Shown in pieces: positions 1 to 11,335 of a stretch of 37,849 bases of DNA. Within the stretch, counting starts at the first letter, position 1. Each line of letters starts with the position of its first letter. The position numbers were made by a program, and so were the translations under genes. Below the pieces are notes generated by a model, which saw only the letters and a program-made list of their open reading frames with translations, was not told the origin of the DNA and searched no databases. The stretch covers positions 1 to 37,849 of the forward strand of contig JAJIRX010000524.1 in the NCBI GenBank assembly GCA_023853785.1, in the 5' to 3' direction. The stretch comes from Psilocybe azurescens. Lineage: Eukaryota > Basidiomycota > Agaricomycetes > Agaricales > Agrocybaceae.

Positions 1-2044
1 CGGCGGTAGTCAACGGCGTGACGACGCTCAGGTGGCACTGGTCGTCGCGTATTCGGTGGTAAGTCGAGCCTTGCAACGTGATGAGCAGCATACGTGCTCA
101 TGAGACGCTTGAAAGCGGCTTCCCATTGCGTTCTTTGTTGCTCGTGTCGACATTGCATAATGAATGAGTCGTGACCGATATCTGCCTTCCAGGCTATGGT
201 CAGAGGATAAAACCGAGTGCCGCGCGCTGTAATGACCAGGTATAAAAAATGGAAGGAAGAGAGAAGAATTATAAGTTTGCAGAATTAGGAATAAGTAAAA
301 CTGACTTTGTGTGTAAGAAACTGAAACAATGTTCGCAATATATATACGTCCTTTCAGAAGAAGGGGGTCTTCTTTTGCACCATAATAGCCGTGTCTTCGT
401 CAGACGGTGTGTTATACCGCTTTGTAGAACTCTTCTGGTTTTTATTGGCATTGGGGATAACCTCTTTGCAGAGTATGACAATCTTTTCGAACAGGAAGAC
501 AGAATACGGTCTGTCGAGGTCTGATCTTGTCACTAAAGCGAGGTCATAAAGTACCAACTTTCCAAAGTTCTGTAAAGATGACCTTTCCAATCTTGAACCC
601 TACCTCTAAGATTATTGATCATCTTTTGATTCTCACCGCGCCGCAGGGCCTCGCTGATCTTTGTCACAATGCGTCTCGCTACGCCTAATCCATAAAGCAG
701 CTCTGGGTAGTATCCATACGTTTCGCGGGAGAAAGTTGTGAGAAGAGACTAAAAGCAGTCCGTTCGTCGTTAGTGTATTCCAATATGGAGAATTTGTTCA
801 ACGTACATCGAGAAGAATGGGATACTGGCAAATTCGTTGAATTGGCTGGAAAAGGAAGTTTGCAAGCTCCGATTGGATGTTGATTATGTGGTTAAGAGGC
901 TGATATTGGTGTTCTTGATTCAAGAAACAGTCTGTTTGCAATGAAAAAATCGACTTACGGCAAGGCTCTGTTCGTTCGCTAGCACCAGTTCCGCAGTGTT
1001 TACATAGTTGCTGCAGTAGGGTTCATATACAGAAAACCCCGTTTCCTTGAAATTAGAGAGAGAATGGTCAATAACAGGTGGAAAACGAATTGCGAGTAGA
1101 TTCACATCTTCAAAAAATTGTCGACCCCAACGTTGCTCTTGAAATGGGAGCTGAGATGTCAATTTAAGCCTTGAGTAGAAGTTCTGTTGGAAATAGAGCA
1201 GCTTGCTCAGATTTGGAAAGAGTAGATTGGGTAAATCCTGGTTTATGAGGTTGGCTTTCGATAGCGCGTGGCGGAATTCCTTATCAACCCAAGGATTGGA
1301 AATTGTTTGACTAAAGAATTGCTAAAGAATGAGGCCAGACCACGGCTTACTTGCATAGTCTCCAGGGTCTGTACGTATTTGCGCTCTGTCTCCAGTATAT
1401 TTTGGATGATAGCGTTACGCAAGACACTGTTCATGTTCAAGTCCGTTACCAAAGGGTTAGGCGAAGCACCGTCGCCTCTGAAGACTTCCGGTGGAAGATA
1501 GGCAAGAAGTGCATTGACTGTGTTGAGTACCTTTTGCGATATGAGGAGATGGAATGTTATCAACAGCTATTGAGCAGCGGCATACCTTAACGAAACCATC
1601 CGTCGACCGACGATCCCACAAGTCAGCTACGGTGAAGATCTCGCATCCGGGAATCTTATCGAGGACCGGCTTTGCACGAACTCGTGATGAGAACATCGCA
1701 ATAGCATGCATCTTGGTACGATCGTCGGAGTTTGGTTCGTAATGCCCCTCAAGGAGCGAGTAGTGGTTGATTTTCATGAAGTCTTCATCCGCAGGTAGCT
1801 GATCAAAGATGTAGCACAACGATGCCCCCATTGAAAAGATATCCCATAAATGTGTTACTGGATCTGCAGACACGGACACAGGCAAACTGGGGAAGTGATC
1901 TGAGAAACCGCGAAGTCTGTGCAACTTCTCCAGTGTCGATAAACATGGATGATATAGATAGGAAGACTGAGATGAGCCCCTATCGAGCCCGAGGTTGTCG
2001 TTTTGGGCCTTGATATCAACAAGTTGTCCAGCTATGACGGCCAT
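1..2044 (-). CDS. CDC24: CDC24-type RhoGEF for Cdc42, 3' end beyond the window
   Basis: Guanine-nucleotide exchange factor that activates Cdc42 in polarity and mating signalling. Seen: a Cdc24 calponin-like region (DPVTHLWDIF, then IPGCEIFTVADLWDR), the start of the DH domain (ETERKYVQTLE), FQEQRWGRQFFED, VYEPYCSNYVNTAE, the DH core PIQRICQYPILLD, and a PH domain (VFLFEKIVILCKEV, then IMQCRHEQQRTQWEAAF). Exons on the minus strand: 2044-1586, 1530-1351, 1279-1106, 1045-959, 899-807, 748-306 and 226 to the edge; all introns are GT-AG and phase-consistent. The expected C-terminal PB1 domain lies beyond base 1. Two single-base frame breaks sit in the PH domain, near 571-580 and in the G5 run 363-367. 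The start is the first Met of the open frame; an upstream exon is possible. Family identity is secure; whether the gene is intact is not. Confidence 0.88.
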
Positions 2045-3793
2045 AGTAACTTGAGTGCAACAGGCTGTCTGATAGATGCGTGGCTTCTCTTCATGGCCTA
2101 TCGGTCACGGTCAGGTGAGAAATGAATTCGGCTTCTTGCAGCAGCTTGCAGCTTGCTCTTGGTGGAGACCTCGTCACGGCAATCACGTGGTTCCTTTTTG
2201 TTATTGCGGATAAGGCCTAAGGCCAAGGTCTCAATTGCGAGAAGTCTTTAAAGCAGGAGCAACAACGCCTGAAGCTGGAATACAGAGGCTACGTCTCTCT
2301 ATAATTCTCAGTAATAGAACAATCTCTTCATGTTCCCCTGCAAGAGCATTTGCCTAGGCCCGTAACATTTTCCATTAAACTTCCATACATGGTCAGTCTC
2401 TGGGCGCACTCATGCCAATCCAACAATCAATAACCGTTACGCCAAAAGGCACAACAAAGACACTCTAGTATATAGCTGCTCAGACTGTATATGAAGTGGT
2501 GGGCCGCCAGGCTTACAATCACATTCCAAAGTTGAACACATTTACAGTCAAAATAGGTTTCTCTATTAACATCCTCGTCGCTTAGCCCTACCGCTTTGGC
2601 TACATATGAAGTTTGTTTCTCTATCATAATATCCTCATCATATACTGACCGTCATTCTCCTTTTTAGCACGACATAAGTGACATCGCCACTTGTCATGAG
2701 ACTGACGATATCCACGAAGCTCGTGGACAGATGTCCGAGTTTGAAGCCCGTACTATGCTCATCATCCGAGCCTCTCCTAAAGGTGATTGACCCTCTTGAT
2801 ATATAATGATTTTAACGTCGTGTCAATATCGATACTGCGGCTCTGGAACATCACCTGAGCGGTCCTGACTAGTTTACATGATCAACAAATCATTTGACGT
2901 ACGTTAGGATGCAAGATTTGAGATTGAAGGACGCTGCCCTAGTTTGTTGGAGTTGTAGTTGTTTGAATGAACTGACGACCGATTTTATCATGTAAAGGCT
3001 GACATGCTCTGCATGTATATGGCCTAGTACGATTGCAACTTCAATTTTCAGATCATGAACTCTAAAATGAGCGGGAACTACCCAGTCAAGACTAGGCTCG
3101 AGGACATCGAATTCTCCAGCGGAAACTACTTTTATCCGCGCCCCCTTTCTCGACTTCGGCAGCAGCTTGCGACCATCAGGATAGTGGCGATATGGAACGC
3201 CCAGGTCACCTAACGAGCGAAATGGGCAAAAAATGTAGCCTGTTTTCAGACCAGTGTGAGCTAGACGTTCTTTAAATAGCCAAAGAGCGACAAGAATATC
3301 GCATTGCTTAAGATAGGGCACATCAGCGGTCTCCGGCTGTCAGGACCATGCTTTCTAGTTTATAAGTAGTAAGAGGCACCTCCCAATGAGTACTTTGAAG
3401 CTGAAGACGCGTGGAAACGTTTCATAAACAGAATAAGGACTTCAGCTGAGATTTGGACCTTCGCAAGTACATATGGCGGTGCCAGGTACTACCATAACTT
3501 TTCGTAAATGGATGATAACCAGAGAAGATATCCAAGTCGCAACTATTTCAGCTCGTATTACTGGAGCGAGAATTACGGGCGAGCTTTTCAGGGAGTGTTG
3601 CTGTACGAGTGAGGGAGGGTGAAGAGGAAAGTTTGAGGAAAAGTCCAAGGAAAGTCGTCAAAGAGCGACCAGCGTTGGCAGCACGTGTCATTGAGATCAT
3701 GTAATAAGTAACGGGGATTGAAATTCTCGTCAGCCGCACGTTCAAACCTTCAAGCTTCACGGGTGATCGTACCCTTACAAAACTGTAACATTT
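2045..3793. other. Intergenic stretch with one unassigned minus-strand ORF
   Basis: Between CDC24 and the F-box gene I recognise no conserved gene. The only longer open frame is 2890-3321 on the minus strand (143 codons, starting MPYLKQCDIL), which matches no family I know and has no clear splice partners. It could be a lineage-specific exon, a relic or chance. The promoters of the two divergent flanking genes must lie here. Confidence 0.4.
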
Positions 3794-5410
3794 ATGCACA
3801 ACTGCCTTTCCATCCCCGAAATCACATCAACTATTTTTGGGTATCTTCTCTACGAGTACGATGCCCGGGAATACAAGCAAATTTTGCAGAGGGAGACATC
3901 TTCTTGCCCTTCTGAAGACATGCCGGACATTCTACCATCCTGCTTTGGCACTTCTATGGAGTGTGCTGTATAGTCCTGCACCTCTGCTGCTCACTATGCC
4001 AGAGGATCTGGTCGAGTTGGGTACTGGCACCCCACCGCTGACTATAGTGAGTGTAGTTTACCACTAGCATGGTGTGAGTGCATCAAACTCATTATCTTTC
4101 TTTTCTGCCAGAGATTTAAGAGACATGTTGTACATAGTGACTGGAATAGATTCGACTTCCATGCGCTCTTCGTCAAGGAACTCGCGGAAGGCTTCGAGGA
4201 ACACGACAGAGCATTTACAGGCTACTTTTTACTTTTCACTGAAGTATGCAACGAACTTCGACGACGAGACAGCGTTCTTCTTCCCAATCTCAAAACTCTT
4301 AAAGCGACCAGTGGAAATGGCTTCGCATACGCCCCTGCGTTCCTCAAACCTCCACTACAGCACCTCCATCTTTATGTACACTCCAATCACCTCTTATCTC
4401 TGATCCAATTCCTCATCTACCTGCCGCGCGATGCGCCCTTTCTCAAATCCCTGCACATGCAGCAAAGTCGCACCCCATGGCACGACGATAGCATCAGGCT
4501 CATCAACGACAATATCCACGCGACCCTCCTGCGCGACCTGAACCTCGAAGAGTTTGTCTGCAGCTGGCTGCCTCTTACTGACGACACTACACAACACCTC
4601 TTATCTATGCCCGCTTTGCGCTCCATGACCATCCGCAAACATGCACCCACACTCGTGCGCATCTTGCATTCGCAGCCTATGCATACACCGCAGATTACAA
4701 CACTGAACATCCACTGCGAGGTGATGAATGACGGGCAAAACAGCCTTGCGTTGATGTTGGCCTTGTTTTTACCGTCTAAACTGACCAAGTTCTGCATCAC
4801 CTCCGAGACAACCGTGTACGGCGCGTCCGAGCTGTCCGAGCTCCTCCGCGCAGTGGGCACGCACTGCTCCCCTAAGCTACTCACTGAAATTATCCTAAAT
4901 CGCTCGAAAATCGAGCATGACTCCGTTGGCGATAAAGCTATCGTAGACTTGCAAATGATTCAGCCCTTGCTCCCGTTCTCGAACCTACGCAAAGTCTGTC
5001 TACCTAATCAACCATTCTCGCTCACAGACGCAGAAGTCAAGACGCTTGCTATGTCATGGCCGCACATCGAAGATTTCTACTTCGACAGTGAAGGGCCTGC
5101 GATCCCCGAACCACGCACAACGCTCAGAGGCATGCTATGGTTCGCCATCTACTGCCGCGAGCTACAATTTCTCACGTTCAACTTCACTGACACCGCTGAC
5201 AACAAGGTGGTACTCTCTCAAGAGGAAATTGACAGGGCTGCAGGACACCGACTTCGATTTCTGACTGTCGGGCACTCCTTGATCGATGATCCAAGAACAG
5301 TGTCGAGCTTTCTCAATCGTGTCTTCTCAAAACTTTCCGTGTTAGAGTATACCTACAGCAATGATATCAACGGCGAACGTTGGTCGGAGGTTCAAGCGCA
5401 GCTCCATTAA
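3794..5410 (+). CDS. F-box / leucine-rich-type protein
   Basis: Probable substrate adaptor of an SCF ubiquitin ligase; target unknown. Exons are 3794-3840, 3890-4046 and 4112-5410, with GT-AG introns of 49 and 65 nt; spliced length is 1503 nt, giving 500 residues with no frame break. The N-terminus has the basidiomycete F-box pattern: CLSIPEITSTIF, then LLALLKTCRTFYHPALALLW. A long leucine-rich region follows, with repeated short helix-strand units such as LQHLHLYVHS and LNLEEFVCSWLPL, as in related fungal F-box proteins. The start is the first Met ahead of the F-box and the splice phases confirm it. It is one of two complete F-box genes in the window and is unrelated in sequence detail to the one at 14273-15840. 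Confidence 0.85.
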
Positions 5411-5723
5411 AAGCAATTAGCTAGTTGAAGGTTTCAATAGTGTATGCATTTTAATGTAAACATGATTCTGTGTAAAGAGGAAGTCCTTGGTATGTATGTC
5501 CGGTACCCCAAGTGTCCATCCCATCGGCAAGAATTGAAAAAGAGCGTGAGATCGTATGTACGACAAGAAATGAAACGAACGCTGGACTTTATTGTCATAC
5601 AAACTTGTCATACTCCGCAGACGCAATGGGCGCGGCAAACGCGGCGTACACCCGTGAGGGGCCGTACGTCGGGGGCCCAGGCGTCAGGTTCACGCCTCAG
5701 TCCGAAGGGAGAGGGAGACTGCA
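5411..5723. other. Convergent 3' intergenic gap
   Basis: Lies between the 3' ends of the F-box gene and the minus-strand membrane-protein gene. No gene seen; the short open frames on both strands lack start context and family signal. Confidence 0.5.
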
Positions 5724-7532
5724 TCAGCGGGGAGGACGGTGGCTCCGCTGAAGGCTGCGCGAGGTGAAGGTGCGCTTGCTGGTGGTCGCATTTGCATTCG
5801 CACTGGGGTTGGTCATACTCGTGCTGGTGCTAGTGGTGACACCGCGTACTGACCGCCCAGCCTGCACTTGCGCTCGTCCAGCGCGAAGTCGGGCTGAGGG
5901 TGGGTTCGCAGCTTGCGCGCGGGACCGGCTTGTCGTCATCCCACTAGTGGATGCAGCGGCGTCGTCGCGGTGAGCAGCTGGCGCCGCATTTGCCACTCTC
6001 GCGTAGCCAACTTGATGGTAGTTGCCTGCCTCGCGAGTGGTCGACCTGGGCTGTCGCTGGTTGCGCTCCAGATTGGCATGGTGCTTCGGGTCGATAGTTT
6101 GTCGGTAGTAGGTGTACACCATGATGTAGTAGATCACGGCAGGGATGAGCGAGAAAAGGAAAACGGAGGCTATCTGGGACCAGGAATGGTTAACCCATGC
6201 ATAGACACATTCTGTTGGAATAGTGAGGATTGAAGTATTGAAAAGTTACCATCGAGACGTACGTTTTCGGGCATCGTGAGGTCCGACAGGGTACACGGAG
6301 CCGGGCCATGGTCGAGCGCGCTGGATGCAGTTCAGACATTATTTCCATATCATTAACCTTGATAGATTGCACTCACGAATAGTGATTTCTCGTAGCCACG
6401 ACCTTCAGTTGCCAACCCGATACATTCCCACATTAGCTCCTCCTGGAGAAATATGTTCAGCATAACAAGCAGGCCAAACAATTTCTTGCACGTACAGCGA
6501 AGAGGAAATATGAGACACCATTTAGGACACCAGAGCTTGTGATCAGCACGGACGCAAGGAATGTGAGGTACAAATAAACGCGAATCAAGCCTAATCGTTG
6601 CTATAGAAAGAGGAAGACAGTCAGCACAGGCAGATTACAAGTCGGGCGCTTGCTTTGAATATAGAATGCATACCATCAAAACACTAACGATTCCGTATAG
6701 CTCAATAAAAAAAGCGATTGTATACATCACGCCCAGCGCGATGGAAACCTTTGTGAGGTTCTCTGCTGCCTCTGCGAAGAGATAGAAGGCTGATGAGAAC
6801 ACTGGTGACCAACGAAAGTGTGAATGAATCGTACCCGCATCGTCAACGATCGCGTCTTCGAAAGCATTATGCTAGAGTAACCCATAATGATGAGGTTTGA
6901 GTAGTTTCGGTAAATTTCAGGAATACACGTACAGCTCTGTGAGCGATGCAACATGGATTAGAGAAGTGAGCGCGCGTTAAAAATAGAACACGTACGCGAA
7001 AGCGAATCGTAAACCGTTGAGACCAGCAACTGGACATTCAGAAAACGACGGTCAGCGAACACTCCTAGAGACGGCCATTCATCTCACAGAAAAAGACATA
7101 CCGGCGATGATGGGGTTCTTCCAACTAGCCTTGTACAGCTGCGAGACAAATGACTGGGACTTCGGTTTGCTCGGAGTGCGCAAAGGATCTGTGAGTCACG
7201 ATAGAAAGAGAATATCATCAGAAACTATCAACCATCATCATGGCGAACACGATGCCAAAGGCCCATAGACAGGAGTAACTTACGTGGAAACCTGTTGTCA
7301 ACTACGGGTAGGTATTTATAGGTCAGTAATCTTGAAAATGTGCTATGTGCAGGTAAAAAAACGGACGCTTAAGCTCAAGAGGAGGAGGGCGAATCATACT
7401 GGCTGGCAGTTTGAATGTGGTGGTACCGGACAAAGAAACAAAATCGGTGATGGTGGGCTCATATGCGTCCTGGAAATTGATGCCGGTTTGTTCGGGGTAT
7501 GCTGGCACAGCCCGACGGCTATTGCACGGCAA
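5724..7532 (-). CDS. Multi-pass membrane protein, basidiomycete four-TM-like family
   Basis: Function unknown. Reading the minus strand across short introns gives a conserved core: DPLRTPSKPKSQSF, then AGLNGLRFAFA, a TM exon with ENLTKVSIALGVMYTIAFF, a TM exon starting QRLGLIRVYLYLTFLASVL, an ectoloop MWECIGLATEGRG, a motif YAWVNHSWSQIASVFLF, then YIMVYTYYRQTIDP. The C-terminal tail from about 6050 to 5724 is Ser/Thr/Arg/Ala-rich and probably cytosolic. The loop cysteine plus WVNHSWS and the closing YYRQ-DP motif are shared with the divergent gene at 7966-9550, so the two are likely paralogues. The first exon is uncertain: a Met at 7532 opens a frame that includes IRPPPLELKRPFF, but a start further upstream is possible. 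The exon near 6860-6900 reads into an in-frame stop, so either a frame error or an unseen intron lies there. Confidence 0.65.
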
Positions 7533-7965
7533 CCAATTCCATGCTCCTACGTATACTCCGACTTCGGGTGCAAAATGCTAGAGTACGAAGAAGTGCTGAA
7601 AGCGCTGAGATACCTATCGACGTTCTAAACCGTGGGCGCTCTTGTGCCGCGCCGACTAGTCTCAGATGCTAGAACTTCGCAGAGGGGCTATGCTCGTCAA
7701 ATCATTTAAAAAATCAACTGAATGGGATAAGTATACACTGCGGATACCCAATGCCCGAGAACCAGAAAAGACTTATAAAAGCCTAGAAACACCCACGACA
7801 AGGCTGCGCAGGAGACAATGAGGCTGCATTGGTAGCCAAATAAAGATAAACAACGTATCCTCCGTCGAAACCAGCGTACAGCCTTCTCCTCTCCACTACC
7901 ACCACTACTTATTGAGCTTGCACTGTGTGCGTTTTGCTACATCTTATATCGACCGACAAGTCACC
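7533..7965. promoter_or_regulatory. Shared divergent promoter region of two membrane-protein genes
   Basis: About 430 bases between the uncertain start of the minus-strand gene and the start at 7966. A TATAAAAG element at 7774-7781 is oriented for the plus-strand gene, about 190 bases ahead of its start codon. No coding signal is seen. Use as a bidirectional promoter is inferred from gene orientation only. Confidence 0.45.
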
Positions 7966-9550
7966 ATGGAATACAGACCACCACCTCCAGGTACGTTTCA
8001 TATTGCCAGACGTGCAAATTTACCTCGGAAACTAGAATCTAATCAATTTCAATTATGCAGGTACGTAGTAATTAGTAACTGGCGGAAGACAAAACGTTTA
8101 CATGACCAGCTGCACCTCCTTCATATGCGTTTGTGACCAGAGTCTACCGAAGAAATCTGCGGCCAGTCGTCGTAGCATGTAAGTTCTCATTCCTTTACAT
8201 TGACGACATTAGGATCTGAATGGCGTTGTCTATCCAGTCGGTGCAATTGGAGCAATTTGGGCTCTTGCTTCGTAAGTGGATTATCATTCTAGCTAGCTCT
8301 TTTGCTAAAACAGTGCGATCTAGTGGCGTATGTGCTTTATACTAGTTTCGTTGGTTGGGACCAAAGTACTGAAATGAGACTAAAGATTGGCTTTCTCCGA
8401 AATGCTCCTATATACAACGACAGTAAGCATCTTCAACACTCTAAGCCCGTAATGTTAATCTCACTTGGATGTTGTAGACAATGCAAGTAAAGTGGGCACC
8501 TTCTCGATCATAATTGGAGCATTATACTTGGGGGTATTTGGTATCGAGGTGCGTCTATTCGAAGTTGAAAGTCGTATACCTTTTGACTTTGGATTCGTAG
8601 GCCTTTGGAATCTTCGCAGCGGCTTCGGTATGTCCATAAGTTTTGTCACTAGACTTTTACCAGGCTGATTCCTTTGATAGCAAAAATACCATTCGTTCGC
8701 ATGTATGCCTACCTATCGGCCCTTGTCACGTTGATCGTCATGGTGGCCAGTCTGATCCAAGTCGTCATCCATTTCACGCTCAAGGTTTGTGCTTCCTGTG
8801 ATTTGCAAATCATGGCCTGACATTTTCAAAGAGCGAAATCATCAATACGTGTACCAACTTTAATGAGGAGATACTGTCTTCTATGTGAGTTGCGTTCTTT
8901 AGATATTATCAGCGTAAGGCTGACCAAGTGCAGGGGAGTATATTTGGTCCTGTCCGCAGCGGCACTCTGAGTAAGGAAGATGCTCAGGACTGTGAGTGCA
9001 ACCGTACAAAATAGGCTCTGTTATTCACCCTCTATTTAGGGTGCAATCGATCTTGGAACCGAGGCTCCTGGTCCAACATTCTGTCCTTCCTACTGACGTC
9101 AGGTACGTTTATTGCCTTTTAGCTGCTTCATCCGATATTAACCCCACTCCCAGTCATTGCCGGCTTCTTCACCGTCGTCGTGTTCAGCTACCTTCGCCAA
9201 GTCCTCGATCCCTCGCACCCTGGCAACGTTCTCCGCGAACCAGCCAGCCATCGCATGGGCAACTTCCCGTCGCACTACAACCCGCCTTACAACCCCGGCG
9301 GCGGCGCACCAGGATACTACCCAGCCTACCCAGCCCCTGCAGGCCCACCGCCGAACCACAATAACAGCGACGCGTTCGTGCCTCCGTATGACAACGACAA
9401 CAAGCCCCCGGGTATATCCGGGGAGAGGATTATAAAGGCGAACTGGCGGAGCAGCAGAAGGGAGGAGGGTATGCGTGGGCGTCGGAAGACGCTGAAGGTC
9501 CGAGTGAGAGGGATGTGACGAGCCGGCCGACACCTAATCCTTTCCGATGA
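7966..9550 (+). CDS. Multi-pass membrane protein, paralogue of the divergent neighbour
   Basis: Function unknown. The start MEYRPPPPG at 7966 is followed by many short exons: exon 1 7966-7990; an exon reading APPSYAFVTRVYRRNLRPVV; TM exons GAIGAIWALAS and KVGTFSIIIGALYLGVFGIE; then FVRMYAYLSALVTLIVMVA and HFTLKSEIINTCTNFNEE; then LSKEDAQDWCNRSWNRGSW, and a last TM running into YLRQVLDP. The tail is Pro/Tyr/Gly-rich (HYNPPYNPGGGAPGYYPAY). Two frames are needed at the end: the uncorrected frame stops at 9518, while a single-base break near 9423-9430 leads to DYKGELAEQQ and SERDVTSRPTPNP, ending at 9550, which looks like the natural terminus. One middle exon (about 8320-8440) is not cleanly resolved. 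TATAAAAG lies at 7774. Confidence 0.7.
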
Positions 9551-9849
9551 TTGTATTGACTCACCCCATATGTTGTACTTTGTGAGGATTTATTGTATTA
9601 TATCATAGCGTACTTTATTGCCCGACGGAATGGACTTGCTCGATATTATATATACCAAGCTGTGATATCTTTATTCGAATTGGCAGCAGGATTGGAGCGT
9701 TCCAACATAAATTCGGTGAGTGGGCTGAACACTGGTACGTGCCTGCGGCGCGGAGGAGCCCGGACTTGCCATACACGGTCAGTCCCGCGAGGCCCTTGGT
9801 TCTTGACCTCGACCTGCGCTCTCTCGAGTCGTTACTATCCTTTTGGCCG
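9551..9849. other. 3' flank of the membrane-protein gene, no gene seen
   Basis: AT-rich 3' flank between the membrane-protein stop and the first recognisable F-box relic sequence. No conserved protein or RNA gene is seen. Confidence 0.4.
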
Positions 9850-11000
9850 TTCACAGGCTAGGACCAAGACTGACTCAGAAATTCACACCACTGCCGATCA
9901 TTGACTACATATTCACTCTATCTTACACAACACGTTCTGACTTGCGAGAGAATGTCACGATATGCGAATGTCTGGGATGCCGTATGACCTCTCCTCTTCT
10001 TCTAGGTGCAGTCTGTCGGGAATGGCGAAACTTTGCCTGGGAGTCTGCCTATCATTTGGAGACGCATCAAGGTTAAAAATGACCTGGGTCAAACCAAACA
10101 GAGGCTTGCATTGGCAGTTACTGGAGGAATGGCTAGGCCGAACGAACGGTGGGCCGTTAACGATCATTATCGCTGGTTCCTCAGGTCAATTCTCTTGTAA
10201 TTTGTACCGCTGGCACTTTTTGAGCTGCTTGCCGAGCACTCTGCTCAATGGTCACTGGGTATTCATCATCGTCAAGCTCGCGAGTGTCTTTGGGTTCTCA
10301 GCGCCGCACGAAGTCGAATCTGCCCCTAGAATCGGTGTCCATCAGTCTCAATGACACCCCTGCATGCACCAGACTTTAAGCTTTATTGAAGGTCCCCCAG
10401 CTTAAAATCTTTGTCGATCACTGCACGCAAGGATTCCCCATACGAAGTCGACACCATCTTTGCGATTCTCCTAGCTTTACGATCCCATGAAAGATTGTAT
10501 GTCGAAGGCAAATCTCTACAACTAATCAATTATAAAGGCCTTCATCGTTCGCTCGCAGTGCAAATTACGAAAGTTTGGAATATCTATGTGCTCTGCTAGG
10601 TGGTTACTAGTCGACTTCTTCAATCTGAATGTACTTTTACCCAAAATAGAGTCTCTGACTAATTCCTACATGGAAACAAAGTCCACTACCAGCTATAACG
10701 CAATTATGTACGGGTTTCCTCTACTACTGAACCCTCTGATCAGCCCAGGCTTCGGGCCTAGTCGTCAGATAATTCTACCGCATCTTCAAGTATTCTGTCC
10801 GACATGGCTATCAGGTCTCAGCGTATAATCGATATGGTACAGGGTCGGTGGACGGATCAAGACATTGAAGGTGACTCTGTGATGATGCCTAAAATGTTTG
10901 CAAAGCTTAGGGTCGTTCACTTCAATAACCAGGTCCGAACAGGCTTTTCGGTGAGCCCTTACAAGCACAGATTACTGAGGGACTAGAGGTCGTATATGAC
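9850..11000 (+). pseudogene. Decayed F-box protein relic
   Basis: Scattered F-box-family fragments occur in all three plus frames. They include LLLGAVCREWRNFAWESA (about 10000-10050), the LWRRIKV-like continuation near 10055, LLEEWLGRTNGGPLTIII (about 10115-10175) and LFELLAEHSAQWS (about 10217-10255). Further frames to about 11000 show only weak leucine-rich similarity. Order and spacing match the family, as in the intact gene at 14273-15840 (ICKAWREFAWSTPRLW, then LLEEWIKRSSDCPL). Stops and frame changes occur throughout, no start codon leads into a proper F-box, and splicing does not repair it. Homopolymer errors of the kind seen elsewhere could explain some breaks but not the missing first helix. 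I therefore call a relic; the 3' limit is approximate. Confidence 0.6.
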
Positions 11001-11335
11001 CTGGACTAGGTTGGTACTATAAAAATTATGATCCCGTCAAATGATAAGAATACTGATATTTCGTTGTTGCAAATCCGGCAGCCGCTTTGAAGATCTCGAA
11101 TGTCGCATCAAAACCTGCCTTCTCGTCATAGACCTGGATTCAAGTGCACTGTATGACACGATATATCTCATGACTGTTTCTGGAGAAGGAAGCATGAAGT
11201 TGGTCTTCTTCAGCACAGTCCATCACTTCTTTTCTTTGCAAGTTATTTTCGTTATTCTGCAGCAGCACCTCTTTTTCTATCCCTTGGCTACGTGTCAAAC
11301 CTCGCAGAATTCTTTGCAACGACTACTACCTTCAA
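11001..11335. other. Gap holding a plus ORF of unknown meaning
   Basis: An open frame at 11041-11355 (+, starting MIRILIFRCC) overlaps the last exon of the minus-strand gene and may be the tail of the F-box relic. I see no domain in it. A degenerate direct repeat (ATCATGATNGGGACCAA, two copies, about 11335-11378) extends from here into the last exon of the helicase-like gene. Confidence 0.3.

Noticed and set aside
2890..3321. 143-codon minus ORF as a gene
   Set aside because: No motif, signal or supporting splice chain; mentioned under the intergenic entry only.
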